From: Brachybacterium sillae
GTDB lineage: Bacteria; Actinomycetota; Actinomycetes; Actinomycetales; Dermabacteraceae
Assembly (NCBI RefSeq): GCF_025028335.1
Contig: NZ_JAFEUW010000001.1
Span: 2,356,001-2,420,000, forward strand
DNA length: 64,000 nucleotides
Direction: 5' to 3'
Below are positions 42,651-52,115 of this stretch, in pieces; positions within the stretch are counted from its first letter, which is position 1; every line of letters begins with the position of its first letter. Below the pieces are notes generated by a model. The model ran no database searches, was not told the DNA's origin, and was given only the letters and a program-made list of their open reading frames with translations. The translations under genes were made by a program, and so were the position numbers.

Positions 42651-45209
42651 TCAGCGGGTGACGTCGGCCTCCTGGACGCGCAGGGCGCGGGCGGTGTCGT
42701 CGCGGCCCTCCATCACCGGGCGGCGCAGGCCCAGCGGGGCCTGCGGGTGCTCCGCCAGCCAGCGGTCAGCGCGCTCCACGACCTCCTGACTCGGGAACTC
42801 CATCGGGAAGTACCCCTGGATCAGCCGGTTCGCGATCTCATTGGAGCGGTTCGCCCACACCTGGTCGAGCATCGCGAAGTACGTCTCCTCGTACCGGCCG
42901 ACGAGCTCGCGGTCCTGGACCCGCCAGAAACCCTGCACCACGGCGGTGATGGACTCGTTGGCGAGGGTGTCCTCCTCGACGGTCACGCGCCATGCCTCGG
43001 CCTTCGCGTCTGCGGTGGGACGGGCCGCGCGGGCCGTGAGGGCGGCCTTGCGGCCGGACTGGGTGTCGTCCTGCGCGAGGGTCGCGGCGATCGCGGCGTC
43101 GTCGGCCTCCCCGAGGGACGCCAGTGCCGTCACCAGCTTCCAGCGCAGATCGGTGTCGATGCTGCGGCCGGCCAGCTCCTGAGTGCCGTCGAGCAGGCCC
43201 TGCAGCGTGCGGGCATGGTCCGGGGTGCTCGCCAGGCGCGCGAAGGCCTCCACCAGCTGCAGCTGGGTATCGGATCCGGCCTCGGCCCCCTGGGTGAGGG
43301 ACCACAGGGCATCGGCGGTGGCACGGGTGCGCTCGGCCCGATCCTGCGGGGCGGCGAAGCGGGTCGTGACGGCAAGCAGCTGGGAGAGCAGGTTCCGCAC
43401 GACGCTGGACTCGTGCTCCCCGGTGAGGTTCGCCAGTAGCAGCGCGTGGAAGTCGCGGCTGGGCATCTCACCGTCACGGGTCATGTCCCACGCGGCCGAC
43501 CACAGCAGGGTGCGGGCCAGGGAGTCGTCCAGGTCACGCAGGTGTTCCATCGCCACGCGCAGCGAGTCCTCATCCAGGCGGACCTTCGCGTAGGTGAGGT
43601 CGTCGTCGTTGACCAGCCACAGGTCGGCGCTCTCACCCTGCAGCTGCGGGACCTCCGTGAGGTCACCGTCGACGTCGATCTCCACCTGGGTGGTGCGGCG
43701 CAGGGCACCGTCCTGCAGACGGAACCCGCCCACGCGCAGACGGTGCGGGCGCAGCGTCGGGTAATCGGCCGGGGCCTCCTGGGCGATGGCGAACCGGGTG
43801 ATGGCACCGTCACCGTCCTTCTCGACGATCGGGCGCAGCAGCGTCACGCCGGCCTTCTCCAGCCACAGGGCCGACCAGGTCCGCAGGTCGCGACCGCTGG
43901 TGGCCTCCAGCTCGGTGAGCAGGTCACCCAGCTCCGTGTTCCCCCAGGCATGCTTGCGGAAGTACGCCCGCAGGCCCTCGAAGAACGCGTCCTGGCCGAC
44001 GTACGCGACGAGCTGCCGCAGCACGGAGGCGCCCTTGGCGTAGGTGATGCCGTCGAAGTTCGTCTCCACGGCGTCGAAGTCGACCATGTCCGCGACGATC
44101 GGGTGGGTGGAGGGCAGCTGGTCCTGGCGGTACGCCCAGGCCTTCTCGGATCCGGCGAAGGTGGTCCACGCGTTGGTCCAGCGGGTCGCCTCGGCCGAGC
44201 ACAGGGTGGAGGCGTACTCCGCGAAGGACTCGTTCAGCCACAGGTCGTCCCACCAGCGCATGGTGACCAGATCGCCGAACCACATGTGGGCGAGCTCGTG
44301 GAGGATCGTGAGGTCGCGGCGCTCCCGCACGGCGTCGGAGACATCGGAGCGGAAGACGTACGACTCGACGAAGGTGACGGCCCCCGGGTGCTCCATCGCG
44401 CCCATGTTGTACTCCGGCACGAACACCTGGTCGTACTTGGGGAACGGGTAGTCGCAGTCGAAGGCCTTCTCGTAGAACTCGAAACCGGCGCGGGTGACGG
44501 CGAGGATCGGCTCCACATCGAGGTGCTGTGCGAGGGAGGCGCGGGCGTACACCCCGGCGGGGATGTCGCGGCCGTCGCGGGTGCGGATGGTGCCCTCCCC
44601 GCCCTCGTACTTCCCGGCGATCAGGGCGGTGAGGTACGTGGAGAGCGTCTCCGTGGGGGCGAACTCCCAGGTGGCGACGCCGTCGCGACCCTCGACCGGC
44701 ACGGGCTGCGGGGTGGGGGAGTTGGAGATGACGCGCCAGTGCTCCGGTGCGGTGACGGTGAACTGGAAGGTGGCCTTGAGGTCGGGCTGCTCGAAGCACG
44801 CGAACATGCGGCGGGCGTCGGAGACCTCGAACTGGGTGTACAGGTAGACCTCGTCGTCGACGGGGTCGACGAAGCGGTGCAGGCCCTCACCGGTGTTGGT
44901 GTAGGCGCCATCGGCGAGGATGCGCACCTCGTTCGGGCCGACGACCAGCTCGGGCAGCGTCACCCGGGCGCCGTCGAAGCGGGACGCCGGATCCTCCAGC
45001 AGCTCACCGTTGAGCTCGATCTCGTGCACCGCGGGGGCCAGCAGATCCACGAAGGTGCCGCGGGCCTCGGTGGAGGTGAAGCGGATCGTGGTCTCGGTGC
45101 GGAAGGTGGTGGGGCCGGTGGTGAGGTCCAGTCGGACGTCGTAGGCCTGGGTGCTGAGGAAGGACGCCCGCTCTCGGGCTTCGTCGCGCGTGAGGTTCTC
45201 GGTGGACAT
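42651..45209 (-). CDS. pepN: Aminopeptidase N (M1 metallopeptidase)
   Basis: 852 residues from ATG 45209 ('MSTENLTRDEARERASFLST'). The exopeptidase motif is 'YNMGAMEHPGAVTFVES' (GxMEN variant with His for Asn, as common in actinobacteria). The zinc site is 'HELAHMWFGDLVTMRWWDDL' (HExxH at about 304-308) followed by the third ligand Glu in 'WLNESFAEYASTL'. The catalytic Tyr region follows. The large C-terminal helical ERAP1-like domain is intact ('LRDLDDSLARTLLWSAAWDM'). It removes N-terminal residues from peptides in the cytoplasm; no signal peptide. Length matches the family. Confidence 0.95.
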   Translation of the reverse strand: MSTENLTRDEARERASFLSTQAYDVRLDLTTGPTTFRTETTIRFTSTEARGTFVDLLAPAVHEIELNGELLEDPASRFDGARVTLPELVVGPNEVRILADGAYTNTGEGLHRFVDPVDDEVYLYTQFEVSDARRMFACFEQPDLKATFQFTVTAPEHWRVISNSPTPQPVPVEGRDGVATWEFAPTETLSTYLTALIAGKYEGGEGTIRTRDGRDIPAGVYARASLAQHLDVEPILAVTRAGFEFYEKAFDCDYPFPKYDQVFVPEYNMGAMEHPGAVTFVESYVFRSDVSDAVRERRDLTILHELAHMWFGDLVTMRWWDDLWLNESFAEYASTLCSAEATRWTNAWTTFAGSEKAWAYRQDQLPSTHPIVADMVDFDAVETNFDGITYAKGASVLRQLVAYVGQDAFFEGLRAYFRKHAWGNTELGDLLTELEATSGRDLRTWSALWLEKAGVTLLRPIVEKDGDGAITRFAIAQEAPADYPTLRPHRLRVGGFRLQDGALRRTTQVEIDVDGDLTEVPQLQGESADLWLVNDDDLTYAKVRLDEDSLRVAMEHLRDLDDSLARTLLWSAAWDMTRDGEMPSRDFHALLLANLTGEHESSVVRNLLSQLLAVTTRFAAPQDRAERTRATADALWSLTQGAEAGSDTQLQLVEAFARLASTPDHARTLQGLLDGTQELAGRSIDTDLRWKLVTALASLGEADDAAIAATLAQDDTQSGRKAALTARAARPTADAKAEAWRVTVEEDTLANESITAVVQGFWRVQDRELVGRYEETYFAMLDQVWANRSNEIANRLIQGYFPMEFPSQEVVERADRWLAEHPQAPLGLRRPVMEGRDDTARALRVQEADVTR

Positions 45210-45276
45210 GCCACTATCCAAGCAGAGTCCCCGACACCCGGATCAGCGCCGGTGCAGTGCCGGGTCCGCCCCGGGA

Positions 45277-45930
45277 TCAGCGGTGCGTCAGGTCCAGGTC
45301 CCAGCTGTAGTGCGCGGGCAGTGGCGGGATGCCCCAGGACGGGTCCGGGAAGAAATGCTCGAACCCGGCGCCGAAGGGGTAGGTCCAGCGGGAGATGTGG
45401 TCGACGGCGAGGCGGCCGGCCTCACGGATCGCGGCGACCTCCTCGGCATCGAAGTACCCCACGCGCTCGGCGCCCTCGAGTTCGTCCTCGTCCTTGTAGT
45501 GCCAGTCCCGCCGAGGCAGCACCACCAGGTCGAGCACGTGATCGCGGGTCCGCACGCCCTCCTCCGTGCGCTCGTACGGTGTCTCGAGGTTGACGTAGTA
45601 GCAACCGAGGGAGCCGTCGTCCTTGTAGAACAGCCACACCGAGTACGGGGTGTCGGGCAGACCGATCATGAGGATGCCGTTGCCGGTCCACAGCTGTTTG
45701 GACTGGACACGGCGTTCGGTGAACATGCCCTCGTCCCCGGCGCGTCGCAGGGCCGCGCCGTTGGGGAGCACCGGCAGCAGGACCTCGGTGCCGGGGGCGA
45801 TCCACACCACGATGCCGCGGTCGTCGTCGAGCACCACCGTGCCGGGTCGGACGGTGCGGGTGGAGTGTTGAGGGGTGTAGTAGGTCCAGGTCACCTGATC
45901 CCCAGGTGACCATCGCGCAGAGCTGTGCAT
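45277..45930 (-). CDS. DUF402-domain protein
   Basis: 217 residues, ATG 45930 ('MHSSARWSPGDQVTWTYYTP'). The DUF402 (FomD/YgaC-like) core is seen in 'YSVWLFYKDDGSLGCYYVNL', 'RTRDHVLDLVVLPRRDWHYK', and acidic 'DEDELEGAERVGYFDAEEVA'. This fold includes nucleoside-diphosphate or CMP-phosphonate hydrolases that use clustered Asp/Glu for metal binding. The substrate is unknown here. It ends with 'HYSWDLDLTHR'. It stands alone between pepN and the ABC exporter genes, which lie on the same strand 167 bp upstream. Confidence 0.8.
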   Translation of the reverse strand: MHSSARWSPGDQVTWTYYTPQHSTRTVRPGTVVLDDDRGIVVWIAPGTEVLLPVLPNGAALRRAGDEGMFTERRVQSKQLWTGNGILMIGLPDTPYSVWLFYKDDGSLGCYYVNLETPYERTEEGVRTRDHVLDLVVLPRRDWHYKDEDELEGAERVGYFDAEEVAAIREAGRLAVDHISRWTYPFGAGFEHFFPDPSWGIPPLPAHYSWDLDLTHR

Positions 45931-46096
45931 GGTCTCGTCCCGGCCGGGGTAGGCCCCGCGGCCGTCCCGGCGCCGTCCGGCCGACCGGCAGGGGACGGTA
46001 GTGCTCCCGCGGGGGGCAAGGTGTATGCCTCGACCATACCCCGGGGTGTCCCGCCCGGCGCTCAGGCGCGGTTCAGGCCCACGACCATCGGGGGCC

Positions 46097-47926
46097 TCAC
46101 CCCTCCCATGCCGACCACAGACGGGCGTAGCTGCCACCGCGTGCCACCAGCTCCTCGTGGCTGCCGTCCTCGACGACGCGGCCCTGCTCCATCACCAGGA
46201 TCCGGTCGGCCTGCCGCGCCTGCGAGAGGCGGTGGGCCACGATCACCGTGGTCCGTCCGGCCGACACCGCCAGCGCCGCCCGTTCCAGGGTCCGTGCTCC
46301 CGCGGAGCCCTCGTCGGCGGTGGCCTCGTCCAGCACCAGCACCCGTGGATCCTGCAGGGCGATGCGGGCCAGCGCCAGTTGCTGCGACTGCTCGGCCGTC
46401 AACCTCTCGCCCTTCTCCCCGACCTCCGTCTCGAGGCCCTTCGGCAGGCGCTGCGCCCAGCCCCGCGCGCCCACCAGGTCGAGGGCCGCGAGCAGCTCGT
46501 CCTCGGTGGCGTCGGGACGTGCCAGGCGCAGGTCCTCGGCGAGGGTGCCGCGGAAGACGTGGACGTCCTGGTTGACGATGCTGGCGTTCGCCCGCAGGGC
46601 CTCCAGATCACCCCGGGTGAGGTCGGCACCGCCGTGCAGCACCCGACCGTGCCGGGGCGTGAGGGTCCCGGCGAGGATGCTCGCCAGGGTCGACTTCCCG
46701 GCGCCGGAGGCCCCCACCAGGGCGAGTGTCGAACCCTCGGGGACGTGCAGATCCAGCGGTTGCAGCACCACGTGCTCACTACCGTCGGCACGGGTGCCGT
46801 AGGCGTGGGAGACCCCTTCCAGGCGCAGGGACCCATCCACCGGGACCAGGGACCCGGGGGAGGTGGCGGTGGGGATCGACCGGATCACCCCGACCATGCG
46901 GGTGAGGCTCGCCGCGGCCGACTGCACATCGTCCAGCGAGAAGATCACCATCAGCATCGGCCACATGAGGCTCAGCAGGTACACCCCGGCCGCAGCCGCG
47001 GTGCCGACGGGCTGATCCGCGACGTTCACCAGCAGGTACCCGGCCAGGAGCACGAGCACCAGCGCCAGGTTCTCGGGGATCGCGAGGATCAGGCACACCC
47101 GCACGACCAGCCGCATCACCCGCCACCCCAGGGCGGCGGCGGCCTGCGACAGCACCGCCACATGCTCGGTCTCGCGCCGTTCGATGCCGTAGGCGTGCAC
47201 GGTGGGAGTGCCGTGGATCGCCGACAGCAGACCCTGCGCGCGGGCACCCATCGCCACGCGTTCGGTGCGATAGATCGGGCCGGTGCGCCGCAGGTACCAG
47301 CGGCCCGCCACGGCATACATCGGCAGCACCGGCACGAGCACCAGCAGCAGCCAGGGGCTGAGCAGGATCATCGAGGCCAGGGTCACCACGACCATGATCA
47401 CCGTCTGCACCAGGAACGGCACGATGTTGTTCACAGCACGGGCGGTGACATCCACGTCGTCGGCGACGCGGGAGAGGGCATCGCCGATCCCGGAGCGCTC
47501 CAGGGTCTGGGCGGGCAGGTCGAGGGCCCGGTCGATGACCTCCTCGCGCATGCCCGCGAGGATCCGCTGCCCCAGGGCGCTCACCAGCGCGAAGCCGAGA
47601 GCACCGAGTGCCGCGCCGAGGACGCCGTACACGACGGTCCAGACGGCGATCATCCACAGCTCCCGCGCCGACCCGCCGGCGACGACCGTGTCGACACTGC
47701 GGCCGATCAGCCGCGGCAGCATGGCGGTGCAGGCGGCCGACGCCGCCATCGTCAGGACCGTCGCGACCGCATGCAGCCAGCGGCGTCGCAACTCCCCCAG
47801 CAGGTGGTGGGAGGTGGTGCGACCATCGGCGATCGGCAGCAGGGCGGCGTGCTGATCCAACTGGCGCTGCGCCGTCGCGTCTGCGGAGAGGATCTCGTCG
47901 AGTTCCCGGTCGAGCTGCACGCTCAT
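46097..47926 (-). CDS. ABC exporter half-transporter B (intact Walker A, degenerate signature)
   Basis: 609 residues, ATG 47926, overlapping the partner gene stop by 4 bp. Six helices (about residues 55-340) are followed by one ATPase domain. Walker A 'LVGASGAGKSTLASILAG' and Walker B with catalytic Glu 'VLVLDEATADEGSAGARTLE' are intact, H-loop 'TVIVAHRLSQARQADRI'. The ABC signature is badly altered: 'RLTAEQSQQLALARIAL' in place of LSGGQ. The partner has the reverse defect, so the pair can form only one composite ATP site. Substrate unknown; such type IV exporters often move drugs, lipids or siderophores. Confidence 0.88.
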   Translation of the reverse strand: MSVQLDRELDEILSADATAQRQLDQHAALLPIADGRTTSHHLLGELRRRWLHAVATVLTMAASAACTAMLPRLIGRSVDTVVAGGSARELWMIAVWTVVYGVLGAALGALGFALVSALGQRILAGMREEVIDRALDLPAQTLERSGIGDALSRVADDVDVTARAVNNIVPFLVQTVIMVVVTLASMILLSPWLLLVLVPVLPMYAVAGRWYLRRTGPIYRTERVAMGARAQGLLSAIHGTPTVHAYGIERRETEHVAVLSQAAAALGWRVMRLVVRVCLILAIPENLALVLVLLAGYLLVNVADQPVGTAAAAGVYLLSLMWPMLMVIFSLDDVQSAAASLTRMVGVIRSIPTATSPGSLVPVDGSLRLEGVSHAYGTRADGSEHVVLQPLDLHVPEGSTLALVGASGAGKSTLASILAGTLTPRHGRVLHGGADLTRGDLEALRANASIVNQDVHVFRGTLAEDLRLARPDATEDELLAALDLVGARGWAQRLPKGLETEVGEKGERLTAEQSQQLALARIALQDPRVLVLDEATADEGSAGARTLERAALAVSAGRTTVIVAHRLSQARQADRILVMEQGRVVEDGSHEELVARGGSYARLWSAWEG

Positions 47927-49695
47927 CGGTGCACCGCCTCGGCGTAGTCGGGTCGTTCCAGCAGGTCGGTGTGGGAGCCGGGGAGGGGGCCCGCGGGCGT
48001 GGCCAGCACCACCCGGTCGGCAGCGCGCAGCAGCGCCGGGGCGCGGGTGAGCAGGAGGGTCGCCCGGTCGGGACGGCGTCGCACCGCGACCAGCGCCTCG
48101 GCGATATGGGCCTCGGTGACGGCGTCGACCGCGGTGGTCGGATCCTGCAGCACCAGAACCGGCGGGTCCGCGGCGACCGCGCGGGCCAGGGCGATGCGCT
48201 GGCGCTGACCGCCGGAGAGATTCGCCCCGCGGTCGAGGATGCGGGTGTCGAATCCGTCGGGGAGGATCTCCAGCAGGTCCTCGGCCCCGGCGGCATGCAG
48301 AGCCTGCCGGGCCCACTCGTCGTCGGAGCCGTCGCGGGCGGTCCCGGCCGGGGCGCGCGTGGCCAGCTGGTCGCGCAGGGTGCCGTCGAACAGGTCCACC
48401 GCATGGGGTTCGACGAGCAGGTCCCTCCGCAGCTCGGTCAGATCCACCGCGGCGATCGGGCGGTCACCGAGGGTCGCTCCGCCGCCGCCCTGCAGCGCCG
48501 CGAGGACGTCATCGACCACCGAGGGATCCGGGGCGACCAGCGCGACCACCTCGCCGTCGGCGATATGCACCGGGTGGCCGGCCACCGGGATCGTCAGACC
48601 GCCGGTTCCCGGGCGTCGCGGGGCGGGTGCGCTCGCGCCGCTCTCCAGGCCGCCGAGGTCGTCGACGCGCCGGCCGAGATCCGCCAGCAGATCCCGCACG
48701 CGACGGGCCGAGGTCGACACGCCCGCCCACCATGTCGGCACCTCGGACAGACCGTGGAGGAAACCCATGATGGCGCGCAGCACCGCGGCGACCGCGATCA
48801 GCGTGCCCAGGGACAGCTGCCCGTCGAGGGCGCGCTGCGCCGCGATCAGCACCACCGCCGCGAGCGTCACCGAGGTGATGATCGTCGTGAGCCCGGTGGC
48901 GACTCCGGAGAACCGGGCGTTCACCAGAGCGGCGTCGAGGGCGGTGCGGGAGCGGGCGCGGTACTGGGCGCGGGCGCGGGCCTGCACCCCCAGGCCCTGC
49001 AGCACCCGCAGGCCGTGCACCAGGTCGGTGGCGGTCGCCGCGGCGTCGGCTGCCCGGGACTGCTGCCGGTCGTAACGGTCTGACAGCACCGGTGTGACCA
49101 CCCGCACCATGACCACCATCGCCGCCAGGCCCACCAGCAGCGTCAGGCCGAGCACCGGGTCCACCCAGGTCAGCCACACTCCCGCCCCGATCACCGCGAG
49201 GCTCCCCGGGATGGCCCAACCGAGCACCTCGAACACGTCGGAGGCCTTGTCGGCATCGGAGGTGGCGATCGACAGCACCTCACCGGCGGGTCGCTCCAGC
49301 GGGCGCGAGCTCGGATCCAGCACCGCCGCGGTGACCTGCACCCGCAGTCGGTGACGCTCCGTCATCCGCGCCCGCTGGACGATGCGGAACCCCGTGGCCC
49401 AGCACGCCAGCCCCACCAGACGCATCCCCACCAGCAGCACGATGCCCCACAGCAGGGCGCGCGGATCGGCGGCGACGATACCGGCGTCGATCACGTACCC
49501 CAGCAGGATCGGGATCAGCAGTTCGTTGCCTTCGGACAGCACGGAGGCGGGAAGAGCCACGAGGAGGATCCGCGGATGGCGGCGCAGCAGTTCGCGCAGC
49601 ACGCCGGGAGGTGCACCGCGCGGGGTGTCGGGGGAGGTGATCGCGGCGGGGGATGCGGTGGGGAGCGCAGGGGAGTCGGGGGAGGGCACCCGCAT
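47923..49695 (-). CDS. ABC exporter half-transporter A (no Walker A, intact signature)
   Basis: 590 residues from ATG 49695; the frame is open far upstream but only this start fits. A Pro/Ala-rich tail is followed by six helices ('HPRILLVALPASVLSEGNEL' onward) and a nucleotide-binding-like domain. Walker A is absent: the place reads 'VVALVAPDPSVVDDVLAALQ'. Walker B reads 'PVLVLQDPTTAVDAVTEAHI', lacking the catalytic Glu. The signature 'ANLSGGQRQRIALARAVAAD' is perfect. It should not bind ATP itself but supplies LSGGQ to partner B. This is an asymmetric heterodimer in an extreme form. Confidence 0.87.
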   Translation of the reverse strand: MRVPSPDSPALPTASPAAITSPDTPRGAPPGVLRELLRRHPRILLVALPASVLSEGNELLIPILLGYVIDAGIVAADPRALLWGIVLLVGMRLVGLACWATGFRIVQRARMTERHRLRVQVTAAVLDPSSRPLERPAGEVLSIATSDADKASDVFEVLGWAIPGSLAVIGAGVWLTWVDPVLGLTLLVGLAAMVVMVRVVTPVLSDRYDRQQSRAADAAATATDLVHGLRVLQGLGVQARARAQYRARSRTALDAALVNARFSGVATGLTTIITSVTLAAVVLIAAQRALDGQLSLGTLIAVAAVLRAIMGFLHGLSEVPTWWAGVSTSARRVRDLLADLGRRVDDLGGLESGASAPAPRRPGTGGLTIPVAGHPVHIADGEVVALVAPDPSVVDDVLAALQGGGGATLGDRPIAAVDLTELRRDLLVEPHAVDLFDGTLRDQLATRAPAGTARDGSDDEWARQALHAAGAEDLLEILPDGFDTRILDRGANLSGGQRQRIALARAVAADPPVLVLQDPTTAVDAVTEAHIAEALVAVRRRPDRATLLLTRAPALLRAADRVVLATPAGPLPGSHTDLLERPDYAEAVHR

Positions 49696-49932
49696 ATCCC
49701 AACCCACCCGACCCGGCGGGGCAAGCGTTTTCCGTGCGCACCCGTCATAGCCGGTCCCCGCCCGCGGTCGACGGGGGAGGGCCAGCGGAGCTGCGCCCCC
49801 GGCCGGGTCCGGTGTCGGGCGGGGGTGCCAGAATGGCAGCGTCACCCCGTGGCGTCCCGGACCTCCCGGGCCCCGCCGCGTGGGACCACCAGACATTGAC
49901 AGCCGGACCCGGACAGAAGGAGAGCACCAGAG

Positions 49933-50550
49933 ATGACCGCCCGCCGTGTCGACCTGTTCTTCGACCCCACCTGCCCCTTCGCCTGGATGACCAGTCGCTG
50001 GCTGCTGGAGGCCGCCCGGGTGCGCGACGTGGAGCCCCGTTTCCGCGTGATGTCGCTGTCCGTCCTCAACGAGGGCCGCGATCTCGACCCCGGGTACCGC
50101 GCGGCGATGGACCAGTCCTGGGGGCCGGCCCGGGTGGCGATCCGGGTGGAACAGCTGGGAGGGCAGGACGCCCTCTCCGCCTACTACACCGCCTTCGGTG
50201 AGCACTACCACGTCGGCGGCTCCCACGACCGTCGCGCCGCCACGGAGCATGCCGTGGCCGCCAGCGGGGTCGGCACGGAGGCCCTCGAGGTGTACGAGAA
50301 CGTTGCCGGTGATGAGACGGACCGCGCGCTGCGCGCCTCCCACCAGGGGGCGATCGACCTGGTGGGTGATGAGGTCGGTACCCCGGTCATCTCCTTCGGT
50401 GCCGGCACCGCCTATTTCGGCCCCGTCATCTCCCCGGCCCCCAAGGGGGAGGCCGCGGGGAAGCTGCTCGATGCCCTCGCGACCCTCGCCGAGACCGAGG
50501 GCTTCTACGAGATCAAGCGCAGCCGCACCGGCGGTATCGACTTCTCCTGA
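49933..50550 (+). CDS. Rv2466c/DsbA-like mycothiol-type reductase family protein
   Basis: 205 residues, ATG 49933, AAGGAGAG ribosome site. A thioredoxin-fold DsbA-type protein: active site 'DLFFDPTCPFAWMTSRWLLE', helical insertion 'VLNEGRDLDPGYRAAMDQSW', cis-Pro loop 'DEVGTPVISFGAGTAYFGPV'. Mycobacterial Rv2466c is a mycothiol-dependent reductase with CPWC; here the second Cys is Ala (CPFA), so only a monothiol mechanism is possible, as with some mycoredoxin-type enzymes. It is 34 bp before rpiB and likely co-transcribed. It may handle oxidised mycothiol mixed disulfides or nitro compounds. Confidence 0.83.
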   Translation: MTARRVDLFFDPTCPFAWMTSRWLLEAARVRDVEPRFRVMSLSVLNEGRDLDPGYRAAMDQSWGPARVAIRVEQLGGQDALSAYYTAFGEHYHVGGSHDRRAATEHAVAASGVGTEALEVYENVAGDETDRALRASHQGAIDLVGDEVGTPVISFGAGTAYFGPVISPAPKGEAAGKLLDALATLAETEGFYEIKRSRTGGIDFS

Positions 50551-50583
50551 CCCCGTGCCGCACCCCCGCGAAAGGACGCTCCT

Positions 50584-51069
50584 GTGCAGATCCATATCGG
50601 CACCGATCACGCCGGTTTCGAGCTGAAGAACCGCCTCGTCGACTCCCTCACCGCGAAGGGCCATGAGGTCACCGACCACGGTGCCCACGAGTACGACGCC
50701 CTGGATGACTACCCGCCGTTCTGCACCGCGGTCGGGGAGGCCGTCGTCGCCCGGCCCGGGTCCCTCGGGATCGTCATCGGCGGCAGCGGCAACGGCGAGC
50801 AGATCGCCGCGAACAAGGTGCCGGGGGTGCGCGCCGCCCTGGTCTGGAATGAGGACACCGCCCGCCTGGCCCGGGAGCACAACGATGCCAACGTCATCTC
50901 CGTGGGCGCCCGCCAGCACTCCGAGGAGGAGCTGGAGCACCTCATCGACGTGTTCCTGGCGGAGCCGTTCAGCGGGGACGAGCGGCACCAGCGACGCATC
51001 GATCTGGTGGCGCGGTACGAGCGCACCGGCGGCTACGCGGCGGACGACGCCTCCGGCGCTCCCGCCTGA
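50584..51069 (+). CDS. rpiB: Ribose-5-phosphate isomerase B
   Basis: 161 residues, GTG 50584. LacA/RpiB fold: 'IHIGTDHAGFELKNRLVDSL', 'LGIVIGGSGNGEQIAANKVP', 'ALVWNEDTARLAREHNDANV', 'VISVGARQHSEEELEHLIDV'. It interconverts ribose- and ribulose-5-phosphate in the pentose phosphate pathway. Asp in 'GTDHAGF' and Ser/Gly-rich 'GGSGNGEQ' line the active site; actinobacterial RpiB uses a Glu in place of the E. coli Cys, consistent with 'GNGEQIAANK'. The stop and next start overlap (TGATG), so the glycosylase is translationally coupled. Confidence 0.92.
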   Translation: MQIHIGTDHAGFELKNRLVDSLTAKGHEVTDHGAHEYDALDDYPPFCTAVGEAVVARPGSLGIVIGGSGNGEQIAANKVPGVRAALVWNEDTARLAREHNDANVISVGARQHSEEELEHLIDVFLAEPFSGDERHQRRIDLVARYERTGGYAADDASGAPA

Positions 51070-52115
51070 TGCCGGAGGGCCACACCGTCCACCGCCTCGC
51101 CCGCACCTTCCGTGAGGTCTTCGCCGGGCAGCGGGTGCGGCTGAGCAGCCCCCAGGGGAGGTTCGCCGCCGATGCCGCGTGCCTGGACGGATGGTGGCTC
51201 ACCGATGTCGAAGCGGCCGGCAAGCACCTGCTGCTGCATCTGGCGCCCGTCCCCGACGCCCCCGAGGGCTCGGACTCGGCGCTGATGATCCACGTGCACC
51301 TCGGGCTGTACGGCTCGTGGACCTTCGCAGGAGATCCTGACGTCGGCGGGCAGGGCTCCGCGCTCGCGCACGCGATCGGTGCCCCGCGGGTGCGGGTCGG
51401 GGAGCGGGAGCAGGCCGTCACCGACACCTCCGCCCCGGGGGACTGGCGGCAGACCCCTCCGCGCGGTCAGGTGCGGCTGCGGATCCTCGGCGAACGGGCG
51501 CTCGCGGACCTGACCGGCCCCACGGCCTGCGAGGTCATCGATGCGGCCGGTCGCACAGCCCTGCTCCAGCGCCTCGGCCCCGATCCCCTGCGGGGCGATG
51601 CGGAGTCGAGGGTGTTCGTGGAGCGGGTGCGTCGCTCCCGCACCCCCATCGGTCAACTGCTGATGGACCAGGCGGTGGTGGCGGGCATCGGCAACATCTA
51701 CCGGGCCGAGCTGCTGTTCCGCGCCCGCGTGGACCCGTGGGTGCCCGGCCGGGACCTCACCGCCGGCCTCGTCGAGGGCCTGTGGGAGGACCTGGTGCCG
51801 CTGATCCGGTACGGGGAGCGCACCGGACGGATCGTCACCACCCAGGTGGAGCACCGTCACCTCGAGGCGCGCCTTATGGAGCGGCCCGGTGGCGCCCGCC
51901 AGAACGGCGATGACGATCCCGCCGCCGTCCCCCGCGAGCAGGCGTTCTACGTGTACCACCGGCAGACGCTGCCGTGCCGCCTGTGTCACACTCCCGTCCG
52001 CTCGTCAGCGATGGCGGGGCGCACCGTCTACTGGTGTCCGCGCTGCCAGCGGGTCCGCACACGCCGTTCCCCCTGGTCCCGCGAGCATCCCGCCGACGCC
52101 TGGGCACTGGAGTGA
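51069..52115 (+). CDS. Fpg/Nei-family DNA glycosylase (Nei2-like)
   Basis: 348 residues, ATG 51069. Starts 'MPEGHTVHRLARTFREVFAG', with catalytic Pro2-Glu3 as in the Nei subfamily. It contains the helix-two-turn-helix 'TPIGQLLMDQAVVAGIGNIY' with 'YRAELLFRARVDPWVPGRDL', and a C-terminal zinc finger 'LPCRLCHTPV...VYWCPRCQRVRT' (four Cys). It excises oxidised pyrimidines and cleaves the abasic site. It is probably expressed with rpiB and the following peptidase gene, whose GTG start overlaps its stop. It is slightly longer than usual (about 260-290) owing to two internal acidic insertions. Confidence 0.9.
   Translation: MPEGHTVHRLARTFREVFAGQRVRLSSPQGRFAADAACLDGWWLTDVEAAGKHLLLHLAPVPDAPEGSDSALMIHVHLGLYGSWTFAGDPDVGGQGSALAHAIGAPRVRVGEREQAVTDTSAPGDWRQTPPRGQVRLRILGERALADLTGPTACEVIDAAGRTALLQRLGPDPLRGDAESRVFVERVRRSRTPIGQLLMDQAVVAGIGNIYRAELLFRARVDPWVPGRDLTAGLVEGLWEDLVPLIRYGERTGRIVTTQVEHRHLEARLMERPGGARQNGDDDPAAVPREQAFYVYHRQTLPCRLCHTPVRSSAMAGRTVYWCPRCQRVRTRRSPWSREHPADAWALE

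Noticed and set aside
43446-45593. A 715-codon plus-strand open frame opposite pepN
   Set aside because: No motif and typical antisense composition; pepN is clearly real.
49696-50988. Upstream extension of the ABC half A frame on the minus strand
   Set aside because: It runs opposite rpiB and the Rv2466c-like gene and lacks a coding pattern; the ATG at 49695 fits the family.
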